Shown here: positions 28,501 through 43,500 of the stretch, piece by piece
Position numbering within the stretch: the stretch's first letter is position 1
How the letters are laid out: every line of letters begins with the position of its first letter
Source of the DNA: Marinobacterium ramblicola
Lineage (GTDB): Bacteria > Pseudomonadota > Gammaproteobacteria > Pseudomonadales > Balneatricaceae
DNA: 64,000 nt
Reading direction: 5' to 3'
Assembly (NCBI RefSeq): GCF_019084545.1
Contig: NZ_JAHREP010000001.1
Span: forward strand, 1-64,000
Translations under genes and position numbers: made by a program
Notes under the pieces: model-generated
Database searches by the model: none
Told to the model about the DNA's origin: nothing
What the model saw: only the letters and a program-made list of their open reading frames with translations

Positions 28501-31500
28501 TGGATATCGCAGATGCCCTGTCCCAGCAGTTCGCAACGGCGATCGGCACCGTTGCCGACAATATTCAGGTGACCGGCAGCCGCGGTGAGGGGTATAGGGT
28601 CGAGTTTATCGGCGCGGTTTCCGGGCGTGCCTATGTGGCGGACGATTTTAGCTTCGGCATGAGCACGCCGTCCACCGCCACCTCGTCTGTTACCGAAACG
28701 GTTATCAGCACCGCCGGTACCAGCGAAACCAAGGTTCTGGCGATCACCGGGTACGCGTCCGGTACCTTCGAACTGCAGCTGATGGGTCAGACCACCGCCC
28801 CGATCCGCTATATCGCCGATCCCACCGGATCGCTGCAGGCAAAGATGATTCAGCAGGCGTTGGAGAAGATCGCCGGTGTCGGCAACGTCAAGGTCAGCTT
28901 CCCGCAGAAGGACCCGTTGGATCCTACCGGCAAGAAAGCCAACTACGGTTCAGCGCCGAAGTTCCTGATCGAGTTCAAGGGTGACCTGGCGAATCAGGAT
29001 ATCCCCGATATGACGGTCTACTACGGTAACCTGAAAAACGGTACCTATGTGCCGGCCGGGGAAACCCGTGGCGTATCGATCATCGAGCTCACGCCGGGCC
29101 AGAATGCCTCCGGCGAAGTGCAGACACTGACCATCAGTGCAGCAGCCGGTACCCCCGCCACCTTCGATCTGAGCTGGAACTACGACGGCAAGACCTGGCT
29201 GACCGGTGTTGCCGGTACTCTATCCAGCGATATGAGCGCCTCTGCACTGCGTGCCGCTCTGCTGGATGCAACCTCCGGTGCCAGCCGTCTGGGTGATATC
29301 GCCGGGCTTGAGATCGAGGTACGTCAGGTGGCGAGCGGTAGCTGGGCGATCAGCTTCGGCGGCATCCTCGCAGGACAGGATGTGGCCGAGCTGTCGGTGA
29401 CCAGCCTGTCCAATGCGACCTCTCCCGACGTATCCCTGGGCACCATCCGAGAAGCGTATCTGCGTAACGAAATTCAGGATATTTTGCTGGGCGCCTCGGT
29501 CGGCGATTACCGTATCCAGCTGGGCGCTGACGGCACCCTGTCCGACAGTTTCGCCGCGACGGCAACGGCGGCGGAACTTCAGTCGATACTGGAAGCGGTC
29601 CCGGAGATCGGTGTCGGCAATGTGAAGGTCACCGGGGAGCCGCAGCGCTGGAGCGTCGAGTTTTTTGGCCGCCTGGCAGGGCAGAACCTGTCATTGCTGA
29701 TGCTGAGCCCCGTGCAGTCGATTACGCTGGAGCCGGTTGTTGCCGGCGCCGGTGAAACCGTTACCCAGTTGGTTGAGATCCGTTTCGCCGGCGATGCCGG
29801 TTATGACGTCAGCGTCGATATCGCCGATATGACCATCGCCGAAGCGCAGACCGCTCTGCAGCTGGCACTGGAGCAGCTTGCCGGTGTCGGCGCGGGTAAT
29901 GTCAGCGTAGTTGCGGCAGAGACTGCCGATGGTGCCGATCAGCAGTGGGATGTGCTGTTTACCGGTGCTCTGGCGGGCAAAACCCTGCGCGCGCTGGATC
30001 TGAATGTGACGCTCGCCGTCACCACTGGCGGCGTCACTCAGATCACCACCAGCCAGATCGAAGGGCAGGAGATTCGTGCCAGCCTGATCCAGGTCGGCAC
30101 GACCGAAAACCGCCTGATGTCCGGTGGCCTGACCTGGGGCAAGCTCAGCATCCGTCCGGTCAATGTCGACGACTTCACCTATGTGGGGATCATTCCGAGT
30201 ACCGGGGTATTGGTTGAAGGGATCCAGGTCGGCAGCTCGGCTACCGGGCTGAACGAGGTGCAGCGGCTGACGATCAACGATGCAGCCTCCGGCAGCTATA
30301 CCTTGACGCTGGCGTTTGACAGCGGCGAAAGCTATACCACCACCGCCATTGCGTCGGGCGCCGATGCGGCGACGATCCAGAGCGCGATCAATACCGCGTT
30401 GGATACGGCCGGCAGCGTCAGCGTGGCGCTGGAAAGCGATCAGCAGAGCAATGTGTTCGAGGTTACCTTCACCGGTGCCTTGGCGCAGAAGGATGTGCCG
30501 CTGCTGACCGCCGACTTCTCCGGGCTGCGGGCGTATGAGGGGGCCGAGGCCGTTACCTATACCCTGCAGGAGGGGCGTGCGGCCACCACCGATCAGGTTG
30601 CGCGTGACGAGGTTCAGCGCCTGACGTTCAACAACGTCAGCGGTGGTCTCTACTCCCTGGTAATGCAGCTGGATGGCAGTTACTACAATCTGCAGGAGCC
30701 GCTGGAGGTGTTGCCGGATGAGGCTGCGCTGGACAGCTGGCTGACCGGGCTCTCAATCGATATCACAGGCCTCTCCCTGCATGAGAAACGGGCGCTGGAG
30801 CTGGAGCATGCGCTGAAGCTGGCGTTCCTGAGCGGCGACCGTGCGATCGCGGGTGCCGAGGTCGACGTGGTTGCAGTGCCGGGCGATATCGCGAACGCGT
30901 TCAGCTACGACATCCAGTACAGTGGCGCTCTGGGTGAACAAAACCTGCCGACGCTGCTGGTGTTCCACCGTTTGCTGGCGGTGGATACCACCACCAGCTA
31001 CGGCAACGGCAGCGATGCGCTCGGTTTCGGCATCGGCGGTCGCGAGGCGGAGACTGAGATCGGTCCGAAGTTTAATACTCTGGAAGATTTTGCCTTGGTA
31101 TTGACGGATGCGATCAACGCGCTGCTGCCCAGTGGCGAGACCTTCAATATTGCCGCGCGTTTCGATCCGGTGGCGATGGACTTCATGTTCGATATCAGCC
31201 TGTCGCCCTCGTTGCCGGCACTGGAGCTGCCGATCGGCCTGGATATCAGTGACCTCGATCCGCTGGCATCGCTGGAACTGTCTGGTCTGCTGGCGATCAA
31301 CGGCGGTGTCGATCTGACTACCACCATCGGCCTGGATTTCAATCGCCCGGAAAACTTCCAGGTGAACGGCGGCGTACTCATGTCCGGCGAAGTGCTGGGC
31401 ACCAAGGCCGGTGGCGTCGATACCAGCTTCAGCCAGTTCCTGCAGGATCCGACCAAACCCTACGATCCGAACACTGAGATCGATTCAGGTCAGGTTGACG

Positions 31501-34500
31501 CCAATAACAACCCGATCATGGAACCCAACCCGGATTACAACCCGACTGTCGATACCAGCTTCACCGTCAGCTTCGATGGTGACAGCTATGTCGTCACCAT
31601 CAGTGCCGCGTCGCAAGACAATAACACCAATCTGAACGATCTGCTGGCGGATATCCGCACGGCGCTCACCGGGGTGGCGGTACACAACAACTCGGCACTG
31701 AAAACGCTCGGGTATCAGAATCTTGGTCAGGCGGTCGACGTAGCGCTTGCACAGGACGACAACGGCCTGCAGCAGCTTGGATTCACCCTGTATGGCAAAA
31801 CCATCACCGAGGCGTCGATTTCCGCCAGTGGTGCGTTCGCCACTACCTTCGGCATCTCGTCGCTGACCACCGAGATCACGATGAGCTCCATCGGCTTGCC
31901 GGGCTCGCTGACGCTCAGCAACGGCAGCGCCTTCGACCTGATCATCGACGGTGCCGACGACCTGGTCTCCGGTGGCAATACGGCGGCTACGGCGGATAAC
32001 CGCATCACCGTCGGCCTCGCTGCCGGTACCTACACGCCGCAGTCGCTGGTGAGCGCGTTGAACGCGGCCCTGGCGGGTATTACCGGTTCCGATCTGGGGC
32101 CGCTGCAGGGTAAGGTGAGTAACCTCGGCCAAGCGCTCGTTTTCGAGCTGGGCACGGTGGCTGATGGTTCTCCGGCGCTGATCCTCAGCACTCTGGGCCA
32201 GCATATAGCGTCGCTGGATTTTGCGGCGATGGATCATGACCCGTTTGTTCGTGACTTCGGCTTTGTCAGCGATGCGTTGAACAAGGCCGGCGGGGTTTCG
32301 GTGTATCTGGAAAATACGCTGATCGGCGCTCGCCTCATCGCGGGTGTCGAGCAGTTTGAGGGCAGTGCCTCTATCGGCTTTGTCGACCTGTCGATGGACA
32401 ACATGCTGGCGCAGATCGATGCCGGTGTGAATGTTCGCCTACTGGATGGACCCGAGGGTAATCCGGGCGGTCGCGTCTACCTGGATGAGCTGATCGACGC
32501 GGCAACGCTGAAAGACAACCTGCTTGGTATGCGCGGTGCCGTCGTGCTTGGCGCGGGCGGAAGCGAAACCCTGATCGCGGCGCCGCGTGGCGATCAGCCG
32601 GGCGTCATCTCCGAGGATGTCGGCCTGACCATCACCCTCGAAGGCGATACTCTGAACGGCGGTCAGCCGATCGAACTGAAAGTGAAGTTGCTGGCAGCGT
32701 CCACGCTCACCAATACCGGTCTGGCCGATCTTGCCACTGACCTGAATACCGCTGTCGACACGGCGATCGATGCCTGGAATGGCGAGCATCCGGGCAAGTT
32801 GACCAGCGCCCAGCTGGCGAGCCTGAAGGGGCATACCTGGGTCGATGTCGATGACCTGCTGCTCTACGACGTCACCACCAAAACCACCCAGACCATCGTC
32901 GCCGGTGCGCTGCAGTTCATCGCGCCAAGTATTGCCAGCGTGCGCGTCGAGGGGCGTCGCCTGGTCGGCGAGTATATGAGCCCGATCACCTTCAGCGACA
33001 GCGACTACACCATTGGTAGCCAGCCGATGGCCAACCTGGTGATCGACGGTATCAGTCTGGATGCCGGTGGCCTTAGTCTGCTGCCGCCGGATGTGGATCC
33101 GCGAATCGAGATCAGTGTGCCAATCGTCGATGTCTGGAACGGCATCACCAGTCTGTCCGATGCGGTGGATATCCGTGTTATCGGCGCGGATGCGCTGACC
33201 GGTTTCGGTGATCTCTCCTGGGTGCAGATCATCGAAGGTCTGCGTATGGCCTCCAATCTGCTGAGCCAGTTCGAGACCTTCAGCTTCCTCGACCAGGATA
33301 TCCCGGTCATCGATCTGAGCGTCAACGACATGTTTGATATCGCGGTCGAGCTGGCGCAGGCGGTGGAAGAGGTGGGTAACAACCCGGCCACCGGTGTGGG
33401 TCAGCTGCAGGAGGTGCTGGCAGACAGCTTCGGCCTGCCGATCTACGATCCTGCGCGCCCGGATATCTTCGGTGTCAGCCTGGACTACGACGCCGCGTCC
33501 AATGCGGTGATGTTGAATATCCCCTACGAGATTAACCTGCTCGACAAGAGTTACCCGATCGCCCTGGATCTGGCGACCCTGGGCGAGATGATCGGCGGCA
33601 CCGCGCTGCAGGATCTGATGGGCTCTGTTGGCAGCATCGTCGATGTGGGCGGTAGCGCCATGGTGACGCTGCAATCCAGTGCGATGATCAATATCGCACT
33701 GGGCCTGGATCTGGCCTCCGGCGCCATGTTCGTCTACGACTACTCCGATGGCGGCACCACCGATAACCTGGATGACGACACCGGTACCTTCGCACGCCTG
33801 GGTATGGACGTGAACGGTACTGCACTGACATTCAACGCCTCACTGGGTCTGTTCTCGCTCGACGTGAAGAACGGTACTGCGGATATCGTTGCCCAGGCCG
33901 GACTCTACCTGGGCGATGACCCGAACGGTGCCGCAGGGCAGGGCGATGGCCGCCACTACCTGGGCTCTGCGATCTCCGTACTGACCCTGCAGGATGGCGA
34001 GAGCGTTGCGCTGATCTGGGACGAGACCACCACCCCCGCGGGCATCAACATTACCGGGGCCGGCACCACCGCCGACGCCTGGACGCTGACTGCGAATAAC
34101 GACGACGCCTTCCGTCTGCACTTCACCGTGGCCGGGGTCGACTACTACACCCAGTCGCTGGTGCGTGGCTATGAAGCCGATATCGTTCAATCCTATGTCG
34201 AGGAGGCGCTACTGCATGGCACCACCGCACTGAAAGGTGCGGTCAGCGTCGAGCAGATCAATGCTGACGATCCTTCCCAGGGCTGGAAGATTGTGGTCAG
34301 TGGTGCCGGTTTCGACGGCAAAACCCTGACCCTGGATGCCCAGCAGCTGCGCGGGGATGCCGATGGCGGCCCGCTGGGCGAGCTGAACGAGATCCAGTGG
34401 GTCAGCATCCCGTCGGGTTCGGGTGGCACCTTCACCCTGACCGCCAATATCGACGGTCACACCTATACAACGTCCAGCCTGGCTTGGAACGCCAGTGCGG

Positions 34501-37500
34501 CGACGGTTGCGTCTGCACTGCGCACGGCGCTGACCAGCGGGGCCAACGCGATCAGCGGTGCCGATGTCAGTGTTAGCCTGCACAACAGCGCCAAGCCTCA
34601 GGATGGCTGGGATATCGAGTTCACCGGCGCCCTGGCGGGCCGGGGTATTACGCTGCTCGAAGCGGACAGCGGTGCCCTCACCCATGAAGGCGCAGTCACC
34701 GCCGTACCGGTGGTGGTCAGCAACACCACCGGTGTGGTGAACCAGACCCGGGTGATGCTGGTGGCGGCGACAGGCGGCAGTTTCAACCTGAGCTTCAGCT
34801 ACAGCTCAGGCACTGGTACCGCGACCAAGAGCCTGACCAACCTGGCCTGGGATATCACCGCTGCCGAACTGCAGAGCGCGCTGAACACGGCGATGGGCGG
34901 CGGTTACAGCGAGATTCTGGTTGTCGACGACAATGATAACGGCGGCTTCCTGATCAGCTTTGACGGGAATCTGCTCACCGGCAAGGGCGTTACCGTCAGC
35001 GTTGATGGCACCAACTTGACCGCATCGCCGTTCGGCGCGCTGTTCCGCGATGTCACGGTCGACTTCGAGGGCACGGCCAACGTGCTGCTGCCGGGTTATG
35101 TGACCCTGCCGAACGATATCTTCTCGCTCGGACGTGAACTCGGCATCATCGATTCCAGCCTGCGAAACCCGATCTACATCGGCGATATCGAGATTCAGGT
35201 CAACAGCCTCAGCGACCTGATGAACGGCATGATCGCAGGCGATGCCGTCAGTTCCAGCCTGATCACCGAAGCGGGCGTGTACGACAGTGCCTATACGCTG
35301 AACTATCGACTGCCTGATCTTGGCGGCATGTTCGACCTGTTCAAGTTGAACAACCCGCTGATCCGTCTGATTCGCGATCCGTCCGTGATCATCGATGGCA
35401 TCGACTATGCGCTCAAGGGCATCCAGCAGTCGCTGGATGCGATCGCATCCCTGCCGTTGCCGTTGATCGGGGATCAGCTGGCGGCAGGCGCGCAGTTCAT
35501 CGCGGATATCCGCGGTAGCGTGATCGCCGAGATTCAGAACTTCATCGACAGTGCTCTGGATGAATACGGCGGCATGGAAAACGCGCTGCGCATGACGCTG
35601 TTCGATGTGTTCACCAATGACAGCAACAACGATGGCATCATCAATCCGCTGAGTATGGATCAGTGGATCGAGGCGGAGATCGACGATGTCGCGATCGCGG
35701 ATCGTGGCGGCGACAATCCGTTCCTGAACTACCTGAAGGACTACAACGGCGACGGCGTGGTCACCGCCGACGATATTGTCGTTGAATACCTGGCATTCGG
35801 TTCCCTGTCGCCGGTCGGTGTGGCAGCGGGTACCCGCTTGGGTTACACCCTGGCCGGACGTACCTCAGATCAGCGCGGTGATTATGTCGGCGGTGATATT
35901 GTCGCCGTCGATGGTTATGACCCGCTGGCTGAAGCCGGTGCGCTGCAGTTCCGTATGAATCTGGGCCAGAGCCTGCTCTCCCGTGAGGTCGATCTCTCCT
36001 TCGACATCGGTTTGCCGGGCCTCAACCTGGATGTGGATGGCGGTATCGGCCTGGATCTGGGCTGGGATTTCTTCTTCGGCTTCGGTGTGAACGTCCAGGA
36101 GGGGCTCTACCTGGTATCCGAGATGGCGGGTAACGCCGGTCTCAACGATGCCGCGCTGACCCAGAGCGTCTACGACCTCACCGTGCAGAGCGGTACGCTG
36201 CCCTCTGATGCACTGAAGGAAACCACCCGTATCAGCCTGGCGAAGCCGGCAACAACAGCGGGTACCTTCGACATCACCTTTGGTGATGGCAGCAGTAGCT
36301 GGACGTTGTCCACGCTCGACAGCAGTACGCTGACCGCGACGCAGTTGCAGCAGCAGCTCAATGCCCAGGTCGGGGCCAGCTACACCGGGATCAAGGTAAC
36401 CGAGAGCGGCGGCAACTGGATCATCGATTTCGGTGGTACCTCGCTGGCGGGCAAGACCGTCACCCTGAGCAACACCCTCGGGCTGGCGGTGTCGACGCTG
36501 AGCACGCCGACCGACCCGAACACCGTGGCTTCCCAGGTCTTTGTTACTCGCCCGGTCTCCTCCGAAGGTACCTTCGATCTGAGCTTCGCCACCAGCGGCA
36601 GCAGCTGGAGTGTCACCAACGTCAGCAACAGCACCACTGCATCCCAGCTGCAGACGTTGCTGAATAAGCAGTTGTCCACAACCTACACCGGCATCACCGT
36701 GGTTGAGCAAGGTGATGCCTGGAAGATCACCTTCGGCGGCAGCTCGCTGCTTGGACAGGATGTCACGGTCAGCGGCAGCTTCGTGGCGATTCAGGACCCG
36801 AGCCTCAACCCGCTGATCGACAACCCCTGGGATCTGCCCAGCACGAACCCGGCGGTCAACGAGCTGCGTATCGTGTTCGATGCCTACCTGGCGGGTAATC
36901 CAGCATCGCTGTCGGCCAATATCTTCTTTGTTGCCGGTACGCTGACCGACTATCTGGCCGATGATCTGCTCGTCGACCAGTCTGGCAACGATGTCAGCAA
37001 CTACTCGCCGTTCGGTACCGATGTGGGTGCGCGCACCTTCTTCCATGGCGAGTTCGCGATCAACATGACCGATCGCAACTCCGATGGCCGCCTCACCTAT
37101 GCCGAGATGACCACCGGCAAGTTCACCGACAACTTCCGCCAGCAGTTCACCGGGGCGGCTCAGGCCAACTTCCATATGGAGCTGTCGATCGCCGATACGC
37201 CGCTGCCGCGTATCATCGGCGACTTCCATATGACCTGGGCACTGAATACTCAGTCGATCCCGGTTGGCTACAGCAACATGTTCTCGACCCAGCCGCAGGT
37301 GTGGATCACCGATCTGGCGATCGACGTCGGCAGCCTGTTGTCCGACTTCCTCGGCCCGATCATCGCTGAGATACAGCAGGTAACCCAGCCGCTGCAGCCG
37401 GTGATCGATGGCTTGATGATGCCGATCCCGGGCCTCTCCGAGCTGGCGGGGCGTAACTACTCGGTGCTGGATCTGGCCGAGGACTTGGGCAAGGGCAAGG

Positions 37501-40500
37501 TGAACGTCAAGTTCATCAAGGCGTTTGTCTACATGCTGGACCTGTTCAACGCGATCCCGACCGATGCGGACGGCCTGATCATTCCGATCGGTCGCGTGTT
37601 CAGCTTCGGCGGTAACCTGCAGGACAGCAGTTCGCGCAAGAGCTCCTCCCTGAGCGGCAGCGTCAACACCACCGACCAGGCGATGAGCTCCAACACCTCG
37701 GGCTCGACCGCAGGTACGCAGAGCTTCCTGGAGAAGCTGAAGAACCCAAACAACGCCTTCAAGATTCCGATCCTGACCGACCTGTCGCTGGTGCTCGATC
37801 TGATAATGGGTAAGCCGGTGGATCTGGTCACCTTCTCGCCGCCGGGACTGAGTGTCGACGTGCAGATCGATGTGGGTTCATACGTTTATCCAGGTGTTAA
37901 AGCCGGTATTCGCGGTGGTGTCGCGATCGATGTGGCGTTGACGTTCGGCTTCGATACCTACGGCATCATGAAGTTTATCGACAGCGAGAACCCGCTCCAT
38001 ATTCTCGAAGGTTTCTATGTCAGCGATAACTTCGTCAACGGGGTCGACCAGCCGGAGATCGTGCTGAACGCGTTCCTTGAGGTGTATGCCGAGCTGAACG
38101 TATTCGTGCTGCGCGCCGGTGCGGCAGGTGGTATCAAACTGAACGGCGAGCTGGACTTCTGGGATGAAAACGGCCCCGGCGCCCGCGACGGCAAGTTCCG
38201 CGCGCTGGAGATCTACAACCAGCTGCTGTGTGAACCGTTCAACCCGCTTAACCTGGTTGAGGCCAATCTTCGCGCCAGTGCCTATGCCCGTGTTTACGTC
38301 GATGCTAACAGTGTCCTGTTCGGTTGGAAGAACGTTTACAGCAAAACGCTGATCAATATCGATCTATTCGAGATCGTCTGGAAGCCCAAGCCCTGTATGC
38401 CGATCCTGGCATCCGATGATAACGGCGACGGCACCTTCGTGCTGCATATGGGTACCAACTCCCTGCTGCCGTCCGACAGCGCAGTGGACTTCAATATCGC
38501 TGCGATGATGGAGGGCAAGGGCGCCGTCGATCGTCAGTTCCGTAACACCGATGACGGCGACGAGAAGTTCGTGCTGCGCCAGATCGGCAACGGCGAGGTG
38601 GAGATCACTGCAACGCTGAACGGCTCCGAGTACACCCTGGTGTACACAGGCGTGAAACGCATCGTCGGCTTTACCGGTCGTGGCGACGACAGTGTCGATG
38701 CCTCCGGTCTGAGCGATATCGATGTGGTACTGCTGGCCGGTGACGGCACTGATACCCTGACCGGTTCGGCAACCGACGACGTGTTGATCGGCGGCAGCGG
38801 AAGCTCCAGCCTCAAGGGCGGTGCAGGCGATGATCTGCTGATGGCGCGTGCCGGTACCACGGCGATGGAGGGCAGCGACGGCGCCGACAGCTACCGCTTT
38901 ATCGGTAACTGGGGCGTGGCGACCATCAACGATAAGGATGTGCGCGGTAGCGCCAACGTGCTCGACTTCTCCGACCAGACCGGCGGTCTGGTGCTGGATA
39001 CCTACAACGGTAAGGTCACCCAGGGCAGCAGCAAGGTTTCCTGGGACAGCAAGACCGAGATCGGCCTGATCGCCGGCGGTAGCGGTAGCGATATCGTCGA
39101 TATGTCCTACGAATCGACCCGACTGCATATCCAGGTAGCCGATGTGTCGGCGGATATGGCGCTGATCGAGGCGAGCCTGAACAGCAATGCCCAGAGCCGT
39201 TTGAGCGACTCCGACAGTTCCGGGCTGAACGACGGTGTGATCGCCGGCATCTCCAGCGGTGCGGTGAACAGTGAAGATGCGCCGGTATCCTCCTATGGCG
39301 ATCGTGTGCTGCGCTTTGTCGGCTTTGAAAACCTGATCGGCGGTGTGCAGAGCGATATCTTCGCGTTCGAGGACAAGGCCGCGATCAGCGGCAGCCTCTA
39401 CGGCGGTGCCGCCAGCGGCGTCGGCCTGAACACCACCTACGAGCGTGAAGGCGTTCGCAACACCATCGACTTCTCCGATTACACAACGGCGGTCAGCATC
39501 AACACCAGCGGCAGCGCCTACACCCTGCCGACCGGGTTCACCACCGTTGCCGGGGCTACCACCGTGGCCTCCGCAAGCCGCATCAACACCAGTGCCACCA
39601 ACGTCACCATTCGTGGTTTCCACAACATCATCGGTGGTAAGGGCAACGACGTGCTGGTGGGCGACAAGCGCCAGAACCAGATCTTCGGTATGCAGGGCAA
39701 CGACACTCTGATCAGTGTCAGCGGCGGCGACCTGCTGGTCGCCGATACCCTGATCGTGGAGGACACCAGCAAGACCATCGAATCCAAAACCACCGCGCTG
39801 GCGGCACGTCCTGCCTGGACCCAGTTGCCATCACGCGAGTGGACCTGGTTCGATTCCACCATCCACAGCACCTCGTTCAACGGTAACGGTGAGGTGCTGA
39901 TCGGTGGCCTTGGCGATGATGTGCTTCTGGGCTCGCTGGGTCAGGATCGACTCTACTCCGGTGCCGGTAATGACACCCTGGCGGGTGACTTGGTGCGGAT
40001 GAGCTTCGACTCGACCGGCGCACTGGTCAGTGCCGAGGTGGATGAGACCACCGATGCCGGCTTTGGCGATGCGGATTACATCGAGGGCCTGAACGGCGAC
40101 CTGGTGGTGATTGGCGGTAACGGCGCGGATGAGATCAAACTGGGCGATGGCGACAACCTGGTTCTCGCCGACGAAGGTTACCTGGCGCTGGATCCGATCA
40201 ACCGTCGGGTGCTGGATGTACGTACCCTGACCAGCGGTTACGGTGCAGGCGATAGCGTCACGCTGGGCAGTGGCAGCAACATCGTACTGGGCGGTGCCGG
40301 TGGTGACAGCATTACCGCAACCGATCCGGACGGCGAGCGCAATATCGTGATCGGCGATCACGGTCGTATCCAGTTCTCGCTGGCAGAGCCGGACGATCAC
40401 CGCATCAGCAGCCTGACCTCCCAGACTACGGTCAGCACCGGCGGTAACGATATTATTACCCTGGGCAGCGGTGACGCGATCGTGATCGGTGGTCGCGGTG

Positions 40501-43500
40501 CCGACACCATCACCCTGGCCATAACCGTCGGCGATACCACCGGCAACTCGAAGCGTCTGATCGCCGGCGATCACGCCGATATCCTGTTCGACAGCTTCGG
40601 CCTGATGCTGAGCTTCAGCTCTACCGATACCGGCGCGACAACAGCGGGCGATGACCTGATCCGGATCGGCAGCGGCAGCGATAGCGCCGCGCGCGATCTG
40701 GGCAGCAACTTCGTACTGGGCGGTCTGGGTAACGACCGGATTCTGATCTCCGCGCAAATCGATACCGATGGGCGTCTGGTGCGGGGCGAGGCGAGCAGCG
40801 AAGATGTGATCCTCGGTGATAACGGTGCCATTCTGCGCACCGCGTCCACGGCTACCCGCCCGAACCTGATGCTGTCGGTGGATAGCACCGAAACCGACAA
40901 GGGCGGTAACGATCAGATCGTCTCCGCCAACGGCAACAAGATTGCGATCGGCGGCTTCGGCGCCGATACCATCAACCTGTTCGACGGCACCCATCTGGTG
41001 ATGGGCGACAGTGCCAGCTTCCAGTTCGATGCGGTTGCCGAGAACGGTGTGCTGCGTTCTGTGACCAGCACCAGCACCGTACTGGGTGGCGCAGACACCA
41101 TCAGCCTGCGTGAAGGTTACAAACTGGTATCTGGCGGTATCGGTGCCGATACCATCGACATCGCGGCCACCACCACGGCTGATGCCAGCGGTGAGGGTTG
41201 GAGCAGTGGCGGTGAATTTGTCGGCGGTACCAGCTATCTGGCCGGTGTCGTCGGTATCGCGGCGGTGTTGCCCTCACCGAGCACCAGTTCCGCACAGATC
41301 GAGAACAGAGGCCGGACCGGTCGCTTCATCCTGGGCGACAACGGCGAGTTCCTGTTCGATAACCGCGGCGGCCTGACAACGGTGCGTACGCTGGACCAGA
41401 TAGCTGCTACCGGTGGTGACGATGTGATCGTTATCGGTGCGGATAACACTACCGCCACGCTCGGTTTCAACCTGGTACTGGCGGGCATGGGGTCGGACAG
41501 CGTCGAAGTGGCGCCCGGCTCATTGAGCGAAAGCATCGTGCTGGGCGACAACGGCGAATATCTGCGTCTGCCGCAGAGCTATCTGCTCAGTGCCGTACGC
41601 TCCACCGTCACCGGCTCAGGCGGTATCGACACCATCCTGCTTGGCTCCGGTAACCATATGGTGATTGGCGGTATGGCCGCGGATACGGTCGATATCCGCT
41701 CCAGCGATGCCCGTGCCGCCGAGGATGGTATCGCCAATCGCGCACTGGTGGCAGGCGATTCCGCCGAGATCATCTTCAGCTCCGATGCTCTGGTCAGCAT
41801 GGCAAGTCTGGCGACCAACAGCGGTGGCGACGATACGCTGACGATCGGTGAGGGCGATCTGCTGCTGATCGGTGGTTTCGGACGCGACCTGGTTAACGTC
41901 AACGCCAATACCACGGCGTTCAGAGCGCTGGCCGGTGACAACACCCGCTTCGAATTTGCGCCGACCGACCAGCAGGCGGATCAGGCGGAAAGCCTGACCC
42001 GTATGGTGACCACCGATCTGCAGGCAGCTACCGGCGGCGATGATCAGATCCGTGTCGGTATCGCGGGATCCGTCACTGGCGATATGGGCGAGGTCCTGGC
42101 GATCGGCGGTATCGGTGCCGACCGGATCAACATCAACGGTGCCCGTGCGCGGGCGACGCTGATCGGCGATAACGGCGAGATCCAGCGTTTAAGTGGCCTG
42201 ACCGAAAACGGGGGCGCCCAGCGTCAGTCTGTCAGCAGCTACGACTTCACTCTGGGCGCCGACGACATCCTGACCACCGTTGCCGGCGATGCGGTCATCG
42301 TAGGTGGCAGCGGCAGTGACGATATCCGCGCCGGCCGCGGCGAAACGCTGGTGGCCGGTGACCACGCCCGGTTGTTGTTCGGCGCCGACGGTGCGGTTGA
42401 GCTGTTCACCAGCCTGGGAACCAGTATCGGCGGCAACGACACGATCCAGATTGGTGGCGGCGATATCACCTATGCGGATGGCGACAAAGTGGTTGTAGGC
42501 GGCTTAGGCGCCGACACCATCACCCTGAGTGCCGACGTGGCGGCCACGGGTGAAAGCCGCGAACGTGCGATCGCGGGCGACAACGCCAACATTGCTTTCG
42601 ACGTGCAGGGACGTCTACAGAGCTTCGCGACCCTGGATGGCGATCCGTCCAGCGGTGGCAACGATACCATTACCCTGACCCTCTCCGGCGATGACCAGAA
42701 CAGCGGCGCGATTGCCGAGTATCAGGTGATCGCGGGCGGTGTCGCCGATGACAACATCCGTATACAGTCAGGGGTTCGTACCGACGATGTAATCTCCGGC
42801 GACAACCTGGATTATCGCCGTCTGACCGCGGCTGATGGTGTGCGCCAGCACCTGTTCGCCGGTGTGACCCAGCCCACATTGGGTGGTGCGGATCAGGTGG
42901 TAACCGCTGCCGGCGACAAGCTGATCTTCGGCGGCGCCGGTGCCGATTCGTTGACCGCCTTTACCCAGACGGGTGACAGCTCCATAGCCTTTGGTGATGC
43001 CGGTGATGTGGTCTATGAGCAGTACACCAATATCGACGGTGTCGAGCGCACCCGCCTGCAACAACTGATGACCACGTCCGCCACTTCTGGCGATGTGGAC
43101 AGCATCGTGCTGGGCGGAGGTGAAGCTGCTGTATTTGGCGGCGCGGGTGCCGATCAGATCCGTATCAGCTCCACCGATCAGAGCCGACGCCTGGTGGCCG
43201 GTGACGAAGCACAGGTCAACTACGACCTGGGTGTTCCCGTGCTGATGCAGAGCACCGACACCAGCGCGATCGCGACCGGCCTGCCGGGTAATCACTTCAT
43301 CCTGCCGGATACGGGAACCAACTTCCTGATCGGCGGCCTGTCGATCGATACTCTGGTCGGCAGTCTCGGTGACAGCCATCGTCTGCTGCCGGGTACCGGC
43401 TCCATCAACCTGCTGAGCAAGGTGGTGAGCGTTGTCGTACTCGGCGAAGCGGGCGAGATGGGCATCTTCGCCGATCGCGAATACGCCTCCGGCGCCAACG